Origin: Roseobacter sp.
GTDB taxonomy: Bacteria > Pseudomonadota > Alphaproteobacteria > Rhodobacterales > Rhodobacteraceae
Direction: 5' to 3'
NCBI GenBank assembly: GCA_024636495.1
Contig: JAGXGZ010000021.1
Coordinates: 1-56,081 of the forward strand
Length of the DNA stretch: 56,081 bases
Of this stretch, positions 35,264 through 45,039 are shown one piece after another (within the stretch, counting starts at the first letter, position 1; each line of letters opens with the position of its first letter). The notes beneath the pieces were generated by a model, which was not told where the DNA came from, made no database searches, and was given only the letters and a program-made list of their open reading frames with translations. Both the position numbers and the translations under genes were made by a program.

Positions 35264-36817
35264 ATGAACAAGTTTCTGACAACCGGGCTTGGCGCTGCTG
35301 CGGCATCTGCTTTGCCTGCTATCGCATCGGCCCAAGAGGCCGTTGGTATGGATCAACGTATCAACGATATTTTCGCGGGTTCAACGGGTTGGTTCGTCAA
35401 TCTGATCTTTATGTCCCTGCCTGGTACAAATTTTCCCTGGATTGTTTTGTGGCTGGTCGTGGCGGCATCCGTCTTTACGATCTACTTCGGGTTTATCCAG
35501 ATCAAGGCCTTCGCGCATGCGATTTCCTTGGTTAAAGGTGATTACTCCGATCCCGATGACGCGGGCGAGGTAAGTCATTTTCAGGCATTAACAACCGCAC
35601 TGTCGGGGACCGTCGGTTTGGGGAACATTGCAGGTGTTGCCGTGGCCGTCGGGATCGGCGGGCCGGGGGCCACATTCTGGATGATCCTTGCGGGTCTTTT
35701 GGGGATGGCGTCAAAGTTCACCGAATGTACGCTGGGGGTGAAGTATCGCAATGAATACCCAGACGGTACGGTTTCCGGTGGGCCGATGTATTACATGACC
35801 AAGGGTTTCAAGGAACGGGGCCTGCCATTGGGCGGCTTTCTGGCCATCGTGTTTTCGATATTTACCATCGGTGGCGCTTTGGGCGGCGGGAACATGTTCC
35901 AGGCCAACCAGGCGCATGCGCAAATTTCCGGCATCGTTGGGGATTATCCCGGCTGGATCACAGGCGTCATCTTTGCCGTCGTGGTTTTTGCAGTCATCGT
36001 GGGCGGGATCAAATCTATCGCACAAGTGACGGAAAAGGTCGTCCCGTTTATGGGCATCCTTTATGTGGCGGCGGCTTTGGTCATTCTGATCGTCGAATAT
36101 GACAAGATCGGCTGGGCTTTTGGTCAGATTTTTGCCGGGGCGTTTACCGGGCTTGGTGTTGCCGGTGGTTTTGTCGGTGCGTTGATCCAAGGGTTCAAAC
36201 GCGCTGCGTTCTCGAACGAGGCGGGTGTCGGATCGGCAGCGATCGCACACTCTGCTGTGCGGACCAAAGAACCCATTACGGAAGGTGTTGTATCCCTGCT
36301 TGAGCCTTTCATCGACACGGTTGTGATCTGTACGATGACAGCTTTGGTGATTACCATCTCTGGTGTGTTGGTGATGGACCCAGCAACCGGTCAGTTCATT
36401 CTGAACGAAGCGGGCACGTCGATCCAAACCATCGACGGTTCCAGCGGTGTTCAGCTGACATCGGCAGCATTCGCCACAGGCTTTAGCTGGTTCCCCTATG
36501 TGCTGGCGGTTGCGGTTGTGCTGTTTGCGTTTTCGACGATGATCAGCTGGTCCTACTACGGTCTCAAGGCTTGGACCTATCTGGTGGGCGAAGGCAAAAC
36601 GAAAGAGCTTATCTTCAAGTTGATCTTTTGCTTCTTCATCATTGTTGGTGCTGCGGCACAACTGGGCGCTGTCATCGACTTCTCTGACGCGATGATCTTT
36701 GCCATGGCGGTTGTGAACATCACGGCGCTCTATTGCCTGATGCCAATCGTCAAACGCGAGATGAACAGCTATTTCAGCCGCCTGAAATCTGGTGAGCTGA
36801 AGAAGTTCGTCAAATAA
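35264..36817 (+). CDS. Sodium:alanine/glycine symporter (AGCS family, AlsT-like)
   Basis: 517 residues with about eleven transmembrane helices. Family signatures [20 protein letters not shown] and 'PGATFWM' are present, as is '[16 protein letters not shown]'. It imports alanine or glycine with Na+. Unusually for a transporter, the N-terminus ([19 protein letters not shown] then IASAQEA) resembles a cleavable signal peptide before the first conserved helix. The ATG at 35264 follows AAAGGGCG; an ATG at 35249 overlapping the usp stop would add five residues. The usp gene and this one form a unit ended by a strong terminator. Confidence 0.94.
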   Translation: MNKFLTTGLGAAAASALPAIASAQEAVGMDQRINDIFAGSTGWFVNLIFMSLPGTNFPWIVLWLVVAASVFTIYFGFIQIKAFAHAISLVKGDYSDPDDAGEVSHFQALTTALSGTVGLGNIAGVAVAVGIGGPGATFWMILAGLLGMASKFTECTLGVKYRNEYPDGTVSGGPMYYMTKGFKERGLPLGGFLAIVFSIFTIGGALGGGNMFQANQAHAQISGIVGDYPGWITGVIFAVVVFAVIVGGIKSIAQVTEKVVPFMGILYVAAALVILIVEYDKIGWAFGQIFAGAFTGLGVAGGFVGALIQGFKRAAFSNEAGVGSAAIAHSAVRTKEPITEGVVSLLEPFIDTVVICTMTALVITISGVLVMDPATGQFILNEAGTSIQTIDGSSGVQLTSAAFATGFSWFPYVLAVAVVLFAFSTMISWSYYGLKAWTYLVGEGKTKELIFKLIFCFFIIVGAAAQLGAVIDFSDAMIFAMAVVNITALYCLMPIVKREMNSYFSRLKSGELKKFVK

Positions 36818-36862
36818 TACGCGTTTAACGCGATTGACAAATCGGGCACGCTGCCCTTCTTT

Positions 36863-36895
36863 CGGCCCCTGATGCAATCGGGGGCCGTTTTCTTT
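36863..36895 (+). terminator. Rho-independent terminator after the AGCS symporter
   Basis: CGGCCCCTGAT (36863-36873) pairs with ATCGGGGGCCG (36877-36887) through 11 positions including one G-T pair, 3-base loop, followed by TTTTCTTT. The T-tract contains the TTG start codon of the next gene. Confidence 0.88.
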
Positions 36896-37505
36896 GGGCT
36901 ATCCATTTCCTTATGCGGCACCGGGTCAGGTGATCGGCCTTTTGGGCGGCTCTTTTGATCCGGCCCATGGCGGCCACGCCCACATCACCCGCGAGGCCTT
37001 GAAACGCTTTGGCTTGGACAGGGTGTGGTGGCTGGTAAGTCCTGGCAATCCGCTTAAGGCGCGTGGGCCTGCACCGCTGGATCAACGCATAGAGCGTGCC
37101 CGCGCCGTCATGCAGCACCCAAGGGTGGAGGTCACGGATATCGAGGCACATTTGGGCACGCGCTATACCGCGCAAACCTTGGCGGCGTTGCGGGCGCGGT
37201 ATCCACGGGTGCGGTTCGTGTGGCTGATGGGGGCGGACAATCTGGCGCAGTTGCACCTGTGGCAGGACTGGCAGCAGATTGTTGAGACGGTTCCGATTGG
37301 CGTTCTGGCCCGGCCGGGTCAGCGCATTTCAGCGAGGATGAGCCGCGCCGCGACGCTTTATGCGCCCTACCGGATCGCGGGGCTGTATAGCCAGCTTTTG
37401 GGGCGCGCGCAGGCCCCCGCGTGGTGTTTCGTAAATGTGCCGATGATGAATGTCAGTTCCAGTGCGATCCGTGCTGCGGGTGATTGGTCAGCGCAATCTG
37501 GTTGA
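36894..37505 (+). CDS. nadD: Nicotinate-nucleotide adenylyltransferase
   Basis: 203 residues. The nucleotidyltransferase motif [14 protein letters not shown] (GxFxPxHxxH) and the C-terminal ISSxxIR-type segment NVSSSAIRA are present. It converts nicotinate mononucleotide to deamido-NAD, the step before NadE. The frame has a stop at 36870-36872, and the only start codons before the conserved core are TTG at 36894 and GTG at 36930. The TTG gives the usual roughly 12-residue lead-in, so it is preferred. It lies inside the T-tract of the preceding terminator, which is odd. The 3' end overlaps the convergent transporter gene by 18 bp. Confidence 0.92.
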   Translation: MGYPFPYAAPGQVIGLLGGSFDPAHGGHAHITREALKRFGLDRVWWLVSPGNPLKARGPAPLDQRIERARAVMQHPRVEVTDIEAHLGTRYTAQTLAALRARYPRVRFVWLMGADNLAQLHLWQDWQQIVETVPIGVLARPGQRISARMSRAATLYAPYRIAGLYSQLLGRAQAPAWCFVNVPMMNVSSSAIRAAGDWSAQSG

Positions 37506-38312
37506 GGCAATGCCCGCACCCAGGATCACAGCCAATCCGAGCCATGTCAGCAGATCCGGCAGGGCACCAAACAACAGCCAACCAAGTGCAACCGCTGACA
37601 TCAGCTGGAAATAGACCATTGGCGCGATCTTGGTCGCTGGAGCCAATCTGTATGCATAGAGCATCAGCAGATTGCCCAACATGGAACACGCGGCACTTGT
37701 TACCGTCAGCGCTGCAATAGGGCCAGTGAAGGCTGGCATTTGCATAAGGCCAAATGGCAACAGAAGTCCGGCGCTGATGATCAGCTGGCTAAAGGATAAT
37801 GCAAGCGGGGATGCAATATCCGACAACCAGCGCGACATGGTCAGGAAAATTCCGTAAAACGTACCCGCCGCCAGTGCCCACAGCAGGCCAGTGCTGACAC
37901 CAATGCCGGGGCGCACGACCAGCAACACACCGGTAAAGCCCACCAAAATTAGTGTACTGCGCAACAGTGTGATCGGTTCGCGCAAGAAAACGGCTGCCAG
38001 AACATAGCTTAGCAGAGGCCCGATAAAGAACGCAGCAAAAACGTTCGCCACGTCTTCGGTTTGGAGGGCGGTCTGGATGCAGGTAATGCCACCGCAGATC
38101 ATCGCGGCCCGAACCCAAATACGCCAATTGCCGAAAAGAGTGCGGGTCTGCGGGGGAACAAAGGGGATCAAAAACAGGGTACCAATCGCAAAGCGCGACC
38201 AGGCCACAAATACGGGGGAAACGGCCAACTGTGAGGTCAGAATCTTTCCCGCGCTGTCGCCGGCAGGGATCAGCGACATTGCGACAAGTATGATGAGAAC
38301 GGCGCGTTGCAT
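37488..38312 (-). CDS. EamA/DMT-family transporter
   Basis: 274 residues with ten hydrophobic helices in two EamA repeats, typical of drug/metabolite exporters such as RhaT or RarD relatives. The substrate cannot be assigned. The start at 38312 begins with the first helix ([19 protein letters not shown]). Converges with nadD and is divergent from dacB. Confidence 0.92.
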   Translation of the reverse strand: MQRAVLIILVAMSLIPAGDSAGKILTSQLAVSPVFVAWSRFAIGTLFLIPFVPPQTRTLFGNWRIWVRAAMICGGITCIQTALQTEDVANVFAAFFIGPLLSYVLAAVFLREPITLLRSTLILVGFTGVLLVVRPGIGVSTGLLWALAAGTFYGIFLTMSRWLSDIASPLALSFSQLIISAGLLLPFGLMQMPAFTGPIAALTVTSAACSMLGNLLMLYAYRLAPATKIAPMVYFQLMSAVALGWLLFGALPDLLTWLGLAVILGAGIASTRLR

Positions 38313-38401
38313 GCAAACCGAATTAGCACGCGTACTAACCCATGAAAATGTGAATTGCAGATGCTTGTAACGCCGAGCGTCGTCAGGTTTAACCTTGTCT
38401 T

Positions 38402-39898
38402 ATGACAAAACAATTTTCACGTCGGTTCTTTCTGGGGTCTGCTGCGGCGGGGCTGGTGGCACCTGCTGCACTTGCGGCACCGCCCGAGGTTTCGTTGCGG
38501 CCAGTCCTGCGCGGCGACGATCTGTTTCGCAAAGCGATACAGACAGCACCGGAGCTGATCGCCAAAGCAAAATTGGATGGACGCGTGTCGTTCATTGTTG
38601 CCGACGCAAAGACAGGTACGGTTCTTGAGCAGATGGCCCCGACGCTTGGTTTGCTGCCCGCAAGCGTGACAAAGGCGATAACAGCGCTTTACGCATTAGA
38701 CACCCTTGGGGCTGATCACCGGTTTGAAACACGGATCCTCGCGACCGGCGGGATCAAGGATGGAGAAGTGCAAGGCGATCTTATCCTTGCGGGCGGCGGC
38801 GACCCCACGCTGGACACAGACACACTGGCGACGATGGCAGCAAATCTGAAGGCCGCAGGGGTCAGCAGCGTCAAAGGCAGCTTCAAGATTTATGAAGGAA
38901 GCCTTCCGCTGTTGCGCGGCATTGACCCAGGCCAACCCGATCACGTGAGCTATAATCCGGGGCTTAGTGGATTGGCGCTGAACTACAACCGTGTCCACTT
39001 TGAATGGAAGCGTGACAACAGCGGTTATACCGTCACGATGGACGGCAGATCAGAAAAATACCGCCCTGCCGTCGCGATGGCGGCGATGCAGGTTCAAGAC
39101 CGCATAAGCCCGCTTTATACCTACCAAGACAGCGGTATGCGGGATGATTGGACAGTGGCGAAACCGGCATTGGGGCGCGGTGGGTCTCGCTGGCTTCCTG
39201 TGCGCAAGCCAGGGCTTTATGCGGGCGATGTGTTCGCCACTATGTCTGGGGCGCAGGGCATTCGGTTGCGCGGTTTGGGGCTGATTGATCGGTTGCCAAC
39301 CGGGGCAGATGTTGTGGTCACTCAGCAAAGTGTCCCTTTGCGCGACATCATGCGCGATATGCTGAAATATTCCACCAACCTGACCGCTGAAATGGCCGGG
39401 CTTGCGGCAACCCTTGCGCGGGGCAAGGAGCCAAAAACTCTCAAAGACTCGGCGGCTGAGATGAACAGGTGGGCAACGACTAATCTGGGCATGCGCGAAC
39501 CTGCTTTGGTGGATCACTCCGGGCTTGGCGAGGATAGCCGGATATCGGCGCGCGACATGGTGACGGCGTTGATCAAAGTAAACGGGTCAGGCACGCTGAA
39601 ACCGATCCTGAAAACGATTGTATTTCGGGATGATCAAGGAAGACCCATGCCCGATCATCCGGTCAAGGTTCAGGCAAAGACAGGTACTTTGAATTTCGTG
39701 TCGGCGCTTGCGGGATACATGCAAGCGCCAAACGGCAGGGAAATGGTGTTCGTGATATTTTCGGCAGACGAGACGCGGCGGGCAAAACTTAGCCGTGCCG
39801 ACCGAGAGCGGCCAGACGGAGGCGCTGCGTGGAATGCGCGGGCAAAGCGGTTACAGCAAGATCTGATTGAACGCTGGGGCGCATACCACGCCGCGTAA
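38402..39898 (+). CDS. dacB: D-alanyl-D-alanine carboxypeptidase/endopeptidase (PBP4, DacB)
   Basis: 498 residues. Active-site motifs of the class C penicillin-binding proteins are SVTK (S88-K91), STN (324-326) and KTG (426-428). The enzyme trims or cleaves peptidoglycan cross-links in the periplasm. The N-terminus has a clear twin-arginine signal (SRRFFLGSAAAGLVAPA), so export is probably by Tat. Only 90 bp separate its start from the divergent transporter gene. The downstream gene converges on it with an 8-bp gap. Confidence 0.95.
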   Translation: MTKQFSRRFFLGSAAAGLVAPAALAAPPEVSLRPVLRGDDLFRKAIQTAPELIAKAKLDGRVSFIVADAKTGTVLEQMAPTLGLLPASVTKAITALYALDTLGADHRFETRILATGGIKDGEVQGDLILAGGGDPTLDTDTLATMAANLKAAGVSSVKGSFKIYEGSLPLLRGIDPGQPDHVSYNPGLSGLALNYNRVHFEWKRDNSGYTVTMDGRSEKYRPAVAMAAMQVQDRISPLYTYQDSGMRDDWTVAKPALGRGGSRWLPVRKPGLYAGDVFATMSGAQGIRLRGLGLIDRLPTGADVVVTQQSVPLRDIMRDMLKYSTNLTAEMAGLAATLARGKEPKTLKDSAAEMNRWATTNLGMREPALVDHSGLGEDSRISARDMVTALIKVNGSGTLKPILKTIVFRDDQGRPMPDHPVKVQAKTGTLNFVSALAGYMQAPNGREMVFVIFSADETRRAKLSRADRERPDGGAAWNARAKRLQQDLIERWGAYHAA

Positions 39899-39906
39899 GG
39901 GGGCGT

Positions 39907-40329
39907 TTATCGGACGTGCCGCGCTCTTGCGCCGCGCTCGATCGCGGCGGCGTGAAGGCGGTCCAGATCAAGCTCGTAGCGAATTTCCTCAAGAAGGCGC
40001 AGTTCTGTTTCCTCAAGCGTGCCGTCTGCTGCTGCAACATCGCACGCCAAGGCATATGCCGTTTCATTCAGGCGGTCCGGCAAAGCACCCTTGATCAGGC
40101 CAAACAGCGCATCAAGCCCGTCTTCTTGTTCGAACAGGTCGAACACCATCTGGCTGACGGTGCTGATCCTGTCTGTGTCGTAGTCTGAAAAGATCGGCAG
40201 TATGTTCACAGCGGTCTGTATTTTTATCAACTCACTGGTACGAATGTCTTCGTCCGAGGCGGATACTGCGATCATCAGCGCCACAAGGCAATCTTGGGCG
40301 CTTAGGGTCAGGGAGGTATCTTCGGTCAT
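39907..40329 (-). CDS. TerB-like (tellurite resistance B) domain protein
   Basis: 140 residues, all-helical acidic protein with the TerB pattern: an N-terminal helix ending in SASDEDIRTSEL and a repeated C-terminal acidic motif VAAADGTLEETELRLLEEI, which in TerB relatives binds divalent metal. The function in cells lacking a ter cluster is unclear; stress response at the membrane is a common suggestion. No ter genes are nearby. Single gene between dacB (convergent) and lysS (divergent). Confidence 0.85.
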   Translation of the reverse strand: MTEDTSLTLSAQDCLVALMIAVSASDEDIRTSELIKIQTAVNILPIFSDYDTDRISTVSQMVFDLFEQEDGLDALFGLIKGALPDRLNETAYALACDVAAADGTLEETELRLLEEIRYELDLDRLHAAAIERGARARHVR

Positions 40330-40447
40330 CGCGAAATCCTGTCTATCAAGCTCTAAAAGGACAGATTATTGACGGCCCGTAAGGGACGCAATAGGTACAG
40401 CCTGCTTGGGCACATAGGGTGTCAGGCAAAATTGATGGATTAAAGAC

Positions 40448-42028
40448 ATGTCGCAGATGCGTGAAGCAGCCCTTACCAGCAAAGCGTGGCCTTTTGAGGA
40501 AGCACGGCGGGTGTTGAAACGCTATGCAAACAAGGCCCCCGAGAAGGGGTATGTCTTGTTCCAGACTGGATACGGCCCCTCTGGTCTGCCCCACATCGGA
40601 ACCTTCGGCGAAGTCGCGCGCACGACGATGGTACGCCGCGCTTTTGAGTTGATTAGTGACATTCCTACCCGTTTGATTTGCTTCTCGGACGATTTGGACG
40701 GTATGCGCAAGGTCCCGGGCAACGTTCCCGACCCAGAAGCCTTGGCCGAACACCTGCAACGACCGCTGACGTCGGTGCCTGATCCATTTGGCACACACGA
40801 CAGTTTCGGGGCGCATAACAACGCGATGTTGCGGCGGTTTCTGGACACGTTTGGTTTTGAATACGAGTTTATTTCGGCAACCGAATTCTATGCCTCTGGC
40901 AAATTCGACGAGGTGTTGCTGCGCGCCGCCGAGAAATACGATGAGATCATGGCTGTGATGCTGAAGTCTTTGCGTGAAGAACGCCGTCTGACCTATTCGA
41001 TCTTCCTGCCGATCCACCCCGACACTGGCCGGGTTTTGTATGTTCCGATGAAAGAAGTGAATGCCAAAGAAGGCACGATCACCTTTGATGACGAAGACGG
41101 GACCGAGATGACCCTGCCGCTGACCGGAGGAAACGTGAAGTTGCAGTGGAAGCCGGATTTTGGTGCGCGCTGGGCGGCTTTGGATGTCGATTTCGAGATG
41201 TACGGAAAAGACCACAGCACCAACACGCCCATCTACGATTCGATCTGCCGGATCCTTGGTGGCAAAGCGCCTGAGCATTTCACCTACGAGCTGTTCTTGG
41301 ATCAAGACGGCCACAAAATATCGAAGTCGTCGGGAAACGGCCTGACCATCGACGAGTGGCTGACCTATGCCAGCGCGGAATCGCTGTCGTATTTTATGTA
41401 TCTCAAGCCCAAAACCGCCAAGCGGATGTATTTCGACGTGATCCCAAAGGCAGTCGACGAATATCACCAGCAATTGCGCGCGTTTGAGACACAGGATGAC
41501 AAGGGCAAGCTGAACAATCCGGTCTGGCATATCCATGGCGGCGATGTGCCGAAGTCAGATATGGTGGTGCCATATTCGATGCTGCTAAATCTGGCGTCCG
41601 TATCTTCGGCCGAAGAAAAATCCCAGCTATGGGGCTTTATCCAGCGGTATGCTCCCGAAGCGACGCCCGAAGGCAACCCCGGTATGGATGCCGCAGCGGC
41701 TCATGCCGTGCGCTACTACAATGATTTTGTGAAGCCGACCAAGGTGTTCCGGGCACCGACCGACCTTGAGCGTGAAGCGTTGGAAGATCTGCGCGACCAG
41801 CTGAAGACATGGGATGGTGGGCTGGATGCCGAGGCATTGCAAACGATGGTATTTGCCGTTGGCAAGGAGCGTTTCGATCCGTTGCGCGACTGGTTCACAG
41901 CACTGTATGAAGTGTTGCTGGGTGCCAGCCAAGGCCCCCGTTTTGGTGGGTTCATCGCGCTGTATGGCGTAGATGAGACGATTGCGTTGATCGATGATGC
42001 ACTGGCTGGAAAACTAATAGCGACATGA
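40448..42028 (+). CDS. lysS: Lysyl-tRNA synthetase, class I
   Basis: 526 residues, the archaeal-type class I enzyme common in alphaproteobacteria. The HIGH-type motif is in [11 protein letters not shown] (residues 43-53) and the KMSKS motif is KISKSSGNG near residue 290; the C-terminus is the all-alpha anticodon-binding cage. It charges tRNA-Lys. The start at 40448 (MSQMREAAL) lies after AAAGAC; an internal ATG four codons later is possible. A 44-bp inverted repeat follows the stop. Confidence 0.96.
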   Translation: MSQMREAALTSKAWPFEEARRVLKRYANKAPEKGYVLFQTGYGPSGLPHIGTFGEVARTTMVRRAFELISDIPTRLICFSDDLDGMRKVPGNVPDPEALAEHLQRPLTSVPDPFGTHDSFGAHNNAMLRRFLDTFGFEYEFISATEFYASGKFDEVLLRAAEKYDEIMAVMLKSLREERRLTYSIFLPIHPDTGRVLYVPMKEVNAKEGTITFDDEDGTEMTLPLTGGNVKLQWKPDFGARWAALDVDFEMYGKDHSTNTPIYDSICRILGGKAPEHFTYELFLDQDGHKISKSSGNGLTIDEWLTYASAESLSYFMYLKPKTAKRMYFDVIPKAVDEYHQQLRAFETQDDKGKLNNPVWHIHGGDVPKSDMVVPYSMLLNLASVSSAEEKSQLWGFIQRYAPEATPEGNPGMDAAAAHAVRYYNDFVKPTKVFRAPTDLEREALEDLRDQLKTWDGGLDAEALQTMVFAVGKERFDPLRDWFTALYEVLLGASQGPRFGGFIALYGVDETIALIDDALAGKLIAT

Positions 42029-42036
42029 AACTCTTG

Positions 42037-42080
42037 CCCTGTGGTGTGCGTGATTTAAGTTAAGTCACATCATCACAGGG
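42037..42080. repeat. Inverted repeat between lysS and the DUF4864 gene
   Basis: CCCTGTG (42037-42043) pairs with CACAGGG (42074-42080), with an inner GTGA/TCAC pairing. It ends 9 bp before the next ATG and has no T-tract, so it may be a weak terminator, an operator or a translation-blocking hairpin. Confidence 0.4.
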
Positions 42081-42089
42081 GGTTTCCCA

Positions 42090-42503
42090 ATGCGCGGCGT
42101 TTTTATTTCAGTGGTCTTCGGACTGGTTTTGACCTTTGTCAGCGCGTTGAGCGCATCGGCGCAACAAACCGAGATTGAAGGGACGATCAATCTTCAATTT
42201 GATGCGTTTAAGGCAGATGATTTCGCGGGTGCGTTTGAATTCGCCAGCCCGAATTTACAGCTTTTGTTCCAGTCTCCTGAAAATTTCAAACGGATGATCA
42301 CGACCGGTTATCCGATGGTGCAACGGCCTGCCGAGGTCACATATCTTGAGCTTCGTGAATTTGCTGGATCGATGTGGCAAAAAGTGCAGATTATAGACGG
42401 CAAAGGATATTCGCACTTGTTGGACTATGAAATGGTGCAGATCGACGAGGAATGGCGGATCGCATCAGTTCGTATGTTGAACGCACCCGCAGTGAGCGCC
42501 TAG
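42090..42503 (+). CDS. Periplasmic DUF4864-family protein
   Basis: 137 residues. A Sec signal peptide (about 1-24, ending ASA) precedes a small mixed alpha/beta domain resembling DUF4864, an NTF2-like fold with 'QFDAFKADDFAGAFEFASP' and a terminal 'VQIDEEWRIASVRML' strand. No function is known to me. Single gene; the preceding hairpin overlaps its leader. Confidence 0.8.
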   Translation: MRGVFISVVFGLVLTFVSALSASAQQTEIEGTINLQFDAFKADDFAGAFEFASPNLQLLFQSPENFKRMITTGYPMVQRPAEVTYLELREFAGSMWQKVQIIDGKGYSHLLDYEMVQIDEEWRIASVRMLNAPAVSA

Positions 42504-42711
42504 GCGATACCGCACGCCAAAAAAGCCAGGCGAACTTGCCGTAAAGGTTCGAATATCACGCCCCCTAAAGCGCAGATTTTCTTTTGTTGCGCACTTTGGC
42601 CTTAGTCGCGGTTAATCCCCCAAAGATATCCCCAAGCGTATGCCGGCAGATCGCCGGATTTTCGCATCAGTTAGGGCGGCGCTTTTGCGTTGTTCTTGGA
42701 AAGGGATATCA

Positions 42712-45000
42712 ATGAATAAAGCTATCACGGACGGGCTCTTGCTGGCACCGGCAGCGTTTGCAAACGGGTTGGATGTCTATTCAAGCGGTGACGGCACCGT
42801 GGGATCAGATACATATGCCAATGCCATTAACGCGGCATTCATCCCAGCGGATCAAGACTTTGGTGGCGCGCTGGAGTTAATCAAGACCCAAACCACCCAA
42901 AAGCTGCGGTTTATGGGCCAGACGCCGCTTTTGCCAGGGTGTTATCTGCGCATCACGGCGAAGGTAAAGGCGATCAGCGGCAATCTGCCTAGCGTTCGTA
43001 TTGCCGGATATCCAGCGCTTGGTAACGGCAGCCGAGTCGGTGGGCTGACGGAATTTGGGCCTTCCGTTCAACTGACAAGCTACGGCAAGGTTGTCGAGAT
43101 TAGCGCAATTGTCGGGTCGGGTTTGCGGGGCGGCGTTGATATGGTGTGGGGTGCCAGCCCCGTTTACGGGCACTTTGGTTTGGATCTGACGGGCCAAAAC
43201 GGCGGCGTTGTGCGCATCGATGACCTTGTGATCGAAGACATCACGAGCGCCTTTTTGCTGGATATGCTGGCTCAGGTTGATGTGCGCGACTATGGGGCCG
43301 TCGGTGATGGCATTACAGACGATACAGCGGCCTTTAACGCGGCAAATGCTGCGGCAGATGGCCGGACGGTATTGGTGCCCAAAGGCACGTTTTTGCTGAA
43401 CGGGGATGTTACATTCGATACGGAGACCTTGTTTGAAGGCAAGGTTCAGATGCCAGAGACAGCGATCTTGCAGCTGCGTCATAATTTCGATCTTCCGCAC
43501 TATATCGACGCCTTCGAGACAGAGGAAATTGCGTTTCGCAAGGCGTTTCAGGCGCTGCTTAGCAATGCCGATCACGAGTCCTTGGATATGGGCGGGCGCA
43601 AAGTGTACGTGACTGGCCCAATAGATATGCAGGCCGCCACGCCCGGGCGGACCAGCTATGCAACCCGCCGCATCATCAGGAATGGCCAATTTGAGGCGGC
43701 CAGCAATGGCAATTGGAATACGGTGACCGTCACCTCGCAGGGTTCATACGCGCCATCCGATGCGCGCAAGCTGACGAATGTGATGAACGTGGCGAACATC
43801 CCGATCGGGGCGCATGTGTCTGGCAACGGGGTCGGGCGCGAAATCTACGTGCGCGACAAGAACATCGCCAGAAATGAGATCACCTTGAATGCGCCGCTTT
43901 ACGATGCTGCGGGAACGCAGAATTTTAGCTTCTCGCGGTTTCAATACATGCTGGATTTCAGCAACTTCCAATCGCTCAGCAAATTCGTGCTCTCGGATAT
44001 CGAAATTCAGTGCAACAACGTGGCAAGCGGCGTCAATCTTGCCCCCTCTGGTGTGACGTTTCATATGCGAGATTGTTTTGTGTCGCGCCCCAAAGATCGT
44101 GGGATCACATCGACCGGAGGTGGCTGCCAGGGCATGTTTATCGACCGCTGTCAGTTTCTATCATCCGAAGATGCACTGAACGTGTCTGATCGCACCAGCA
44201 TTGCGATCAATTGCAACGCCAATGACGTGAAAATCAGGGACAACCGCGCAACGCGGTTCCGTCATTTCGCGCTTGTGGCGGGGCAAAACAACATCATCAC
44301 CGGCAATCACTTTTTCCAAGGGGATACGGTGGTGAACGGCATCCGCTCTGCCGGATTGATTATCGCAACGCAGCACACCGGATCAGTGGTTCGTGGCAAC
44401 TATGTCGATAACTGCTTTATCGAATGGACCAACGAACAAGACCCGGCGCCGGAGTATAGCAGCGAATATTCTTTCAGCTCGCTTTCGATTACCGGGAATA
44501 TCTTTCTGTCAGGCGAGGTGGCCCCGTGGTTCAGCTATATCGTCATCAAACCACATGGCGCGGGCCATATCATCAATGGTTTGACGATCAGTGATAACCG
44601 TTTTCGCAGCCTGAACGGCCCGATTGATCATGTGGAACGGATCGATACCAGCTTTGCCGACATGGATTTTTCGCGGATGCGCAATATCGAGATGACGGGC
44701 AATTCGTTTCACGGCGTGAATTATCCGGTGGCCAATCCTGTGCAGGTCGAACATTCGCAATCTACCCCCGCTCAGACATGGGTTGTTGATATTTCCGAAC
44801 GCTTTCCTTTTGGTGGTTGGGCGATTGCTGTGGATAGCATCACGATGGATGGGCCTGTGCGCAATACGGCAAATGTGGCGCAGTTTTCGGTGCCCTATGT
44901 GCTGACCGATCAGGGGCCGGAGCGCGATCTTCTTAACCTTGTCTGGAATACCAGCGTGAAAGGGTCGATCTTTATGCAGGCGCGCATGGACAAACGCTAA
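42712..45000 (+). CDS. Large right-handed parallel beta-helix protein (pectate lyase 3/GH28-related)
   Basis: 762 residues. An N-terminal beta-sandwich-like region (1-195) is followed by the Pectate_lyase_3 signature VRDYGAVGDGITDDTAAFN (near residue 200) and a long beta-helix with repeated NNI/GN turns to about residue 680, then a small C-terminal domain. Such proteins cleave or bind polysaccharide and also occur as phage or surface-layer spikes. No signal peptide is seen at the ATG at 42712, which has GGAAAGGGA upstream. Homologues with the same N-terminus are, from memory, frequent in roseobacters. Substrate unknown. Confidence 0.88.
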   Translation: MNKAITDGLLLAPAAFANGLDVYSSGDGTVGSDTYANAINAAFIPADQDFGGALELIKTQTTQKLRFMGQTPLLPGCYLRITAKVKAISGNLPSVRIAGYPALGNGSRVGGLTEFGPSVQLTSYGKVVEISAIVGSGLRGGVDMVWGASPVYGHFGLDLTGQNGGVVRIDDLVIEDITSAFLLDMLAQVDVRDYGAVGDGITDDTAAFNAANAAADGRTVLVPKGTFLLNGDVTFDTETLFEGKVQMPETAILQLRHNFDLPHYIDAFETEEIAFRKAFQALLSNADHESLDMGGRKVYVTGPIDMQAATPGRTSYATRRIIRNGQFEAASNGNWNTVTVTSQGSYAPSDARKLTNVMNVANIPIGAHVSGNGVGREIYVRDKNIARNEITLNAPLYDAAGTQNFSFSRFQYMLDFSNFQSLSKFVLSDIEIQCNNVASGVNLAPSGVTFHMRDCFVSRPKDRGITSTGGGCQGMFIDRCQFLSSEDALNVSDRTSIAINCNANDVKIRDNRATRFRHFALVAGQNNIITGNHFFQGDTVVNGIRSAGLIIATQHTGSVVRGNYVDNCFIEWTNEQDPAPEYSSEYSFSSLSITGNIFLSGEVAPWFSYIVIKPHGAGHIINGLTISDNRFRSLNGPIDHVERIDTSFADMDFSRMRNIEMTGNSFHGVNYPVANPVQVEHSQSTPAQTWVVDISERFPFGGWAIAVDSITMDGPVRNTANVAQFSVPYVLTDQGPERDLLNLVWNTSVKGSIFMQARMDKR

Positions 45001-45010
45001 TCCAACCTTG

Positions 45011-45036
45011 CCCCTCGCAGGTTGATCTTGCGGGGG
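45011..45036. terminator. Hairpin between convergent genes
   Basis: CCCC-T-CGCA (45011-45019) can pair with TGCG-GGGG (45029-45036), in the 39-bp gap between two convergent genes. No strong T-tract; weak call. Confidence 0.4.
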
Positions 45037-45039
45037 GAC

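Noticed and set aside
42550..42575. Possible tRNA T-arm (GGTTCGAATA)
   Set aside because: No acceptor stem, anticodon arm or CCA-end context could be folded around it.
42712..45000. Prophage tail-spike interpretation
   Set aside because: No other phage structural, lysis or integrase gene lies nearby; the flanking genes are ordinary chromosomal ones.
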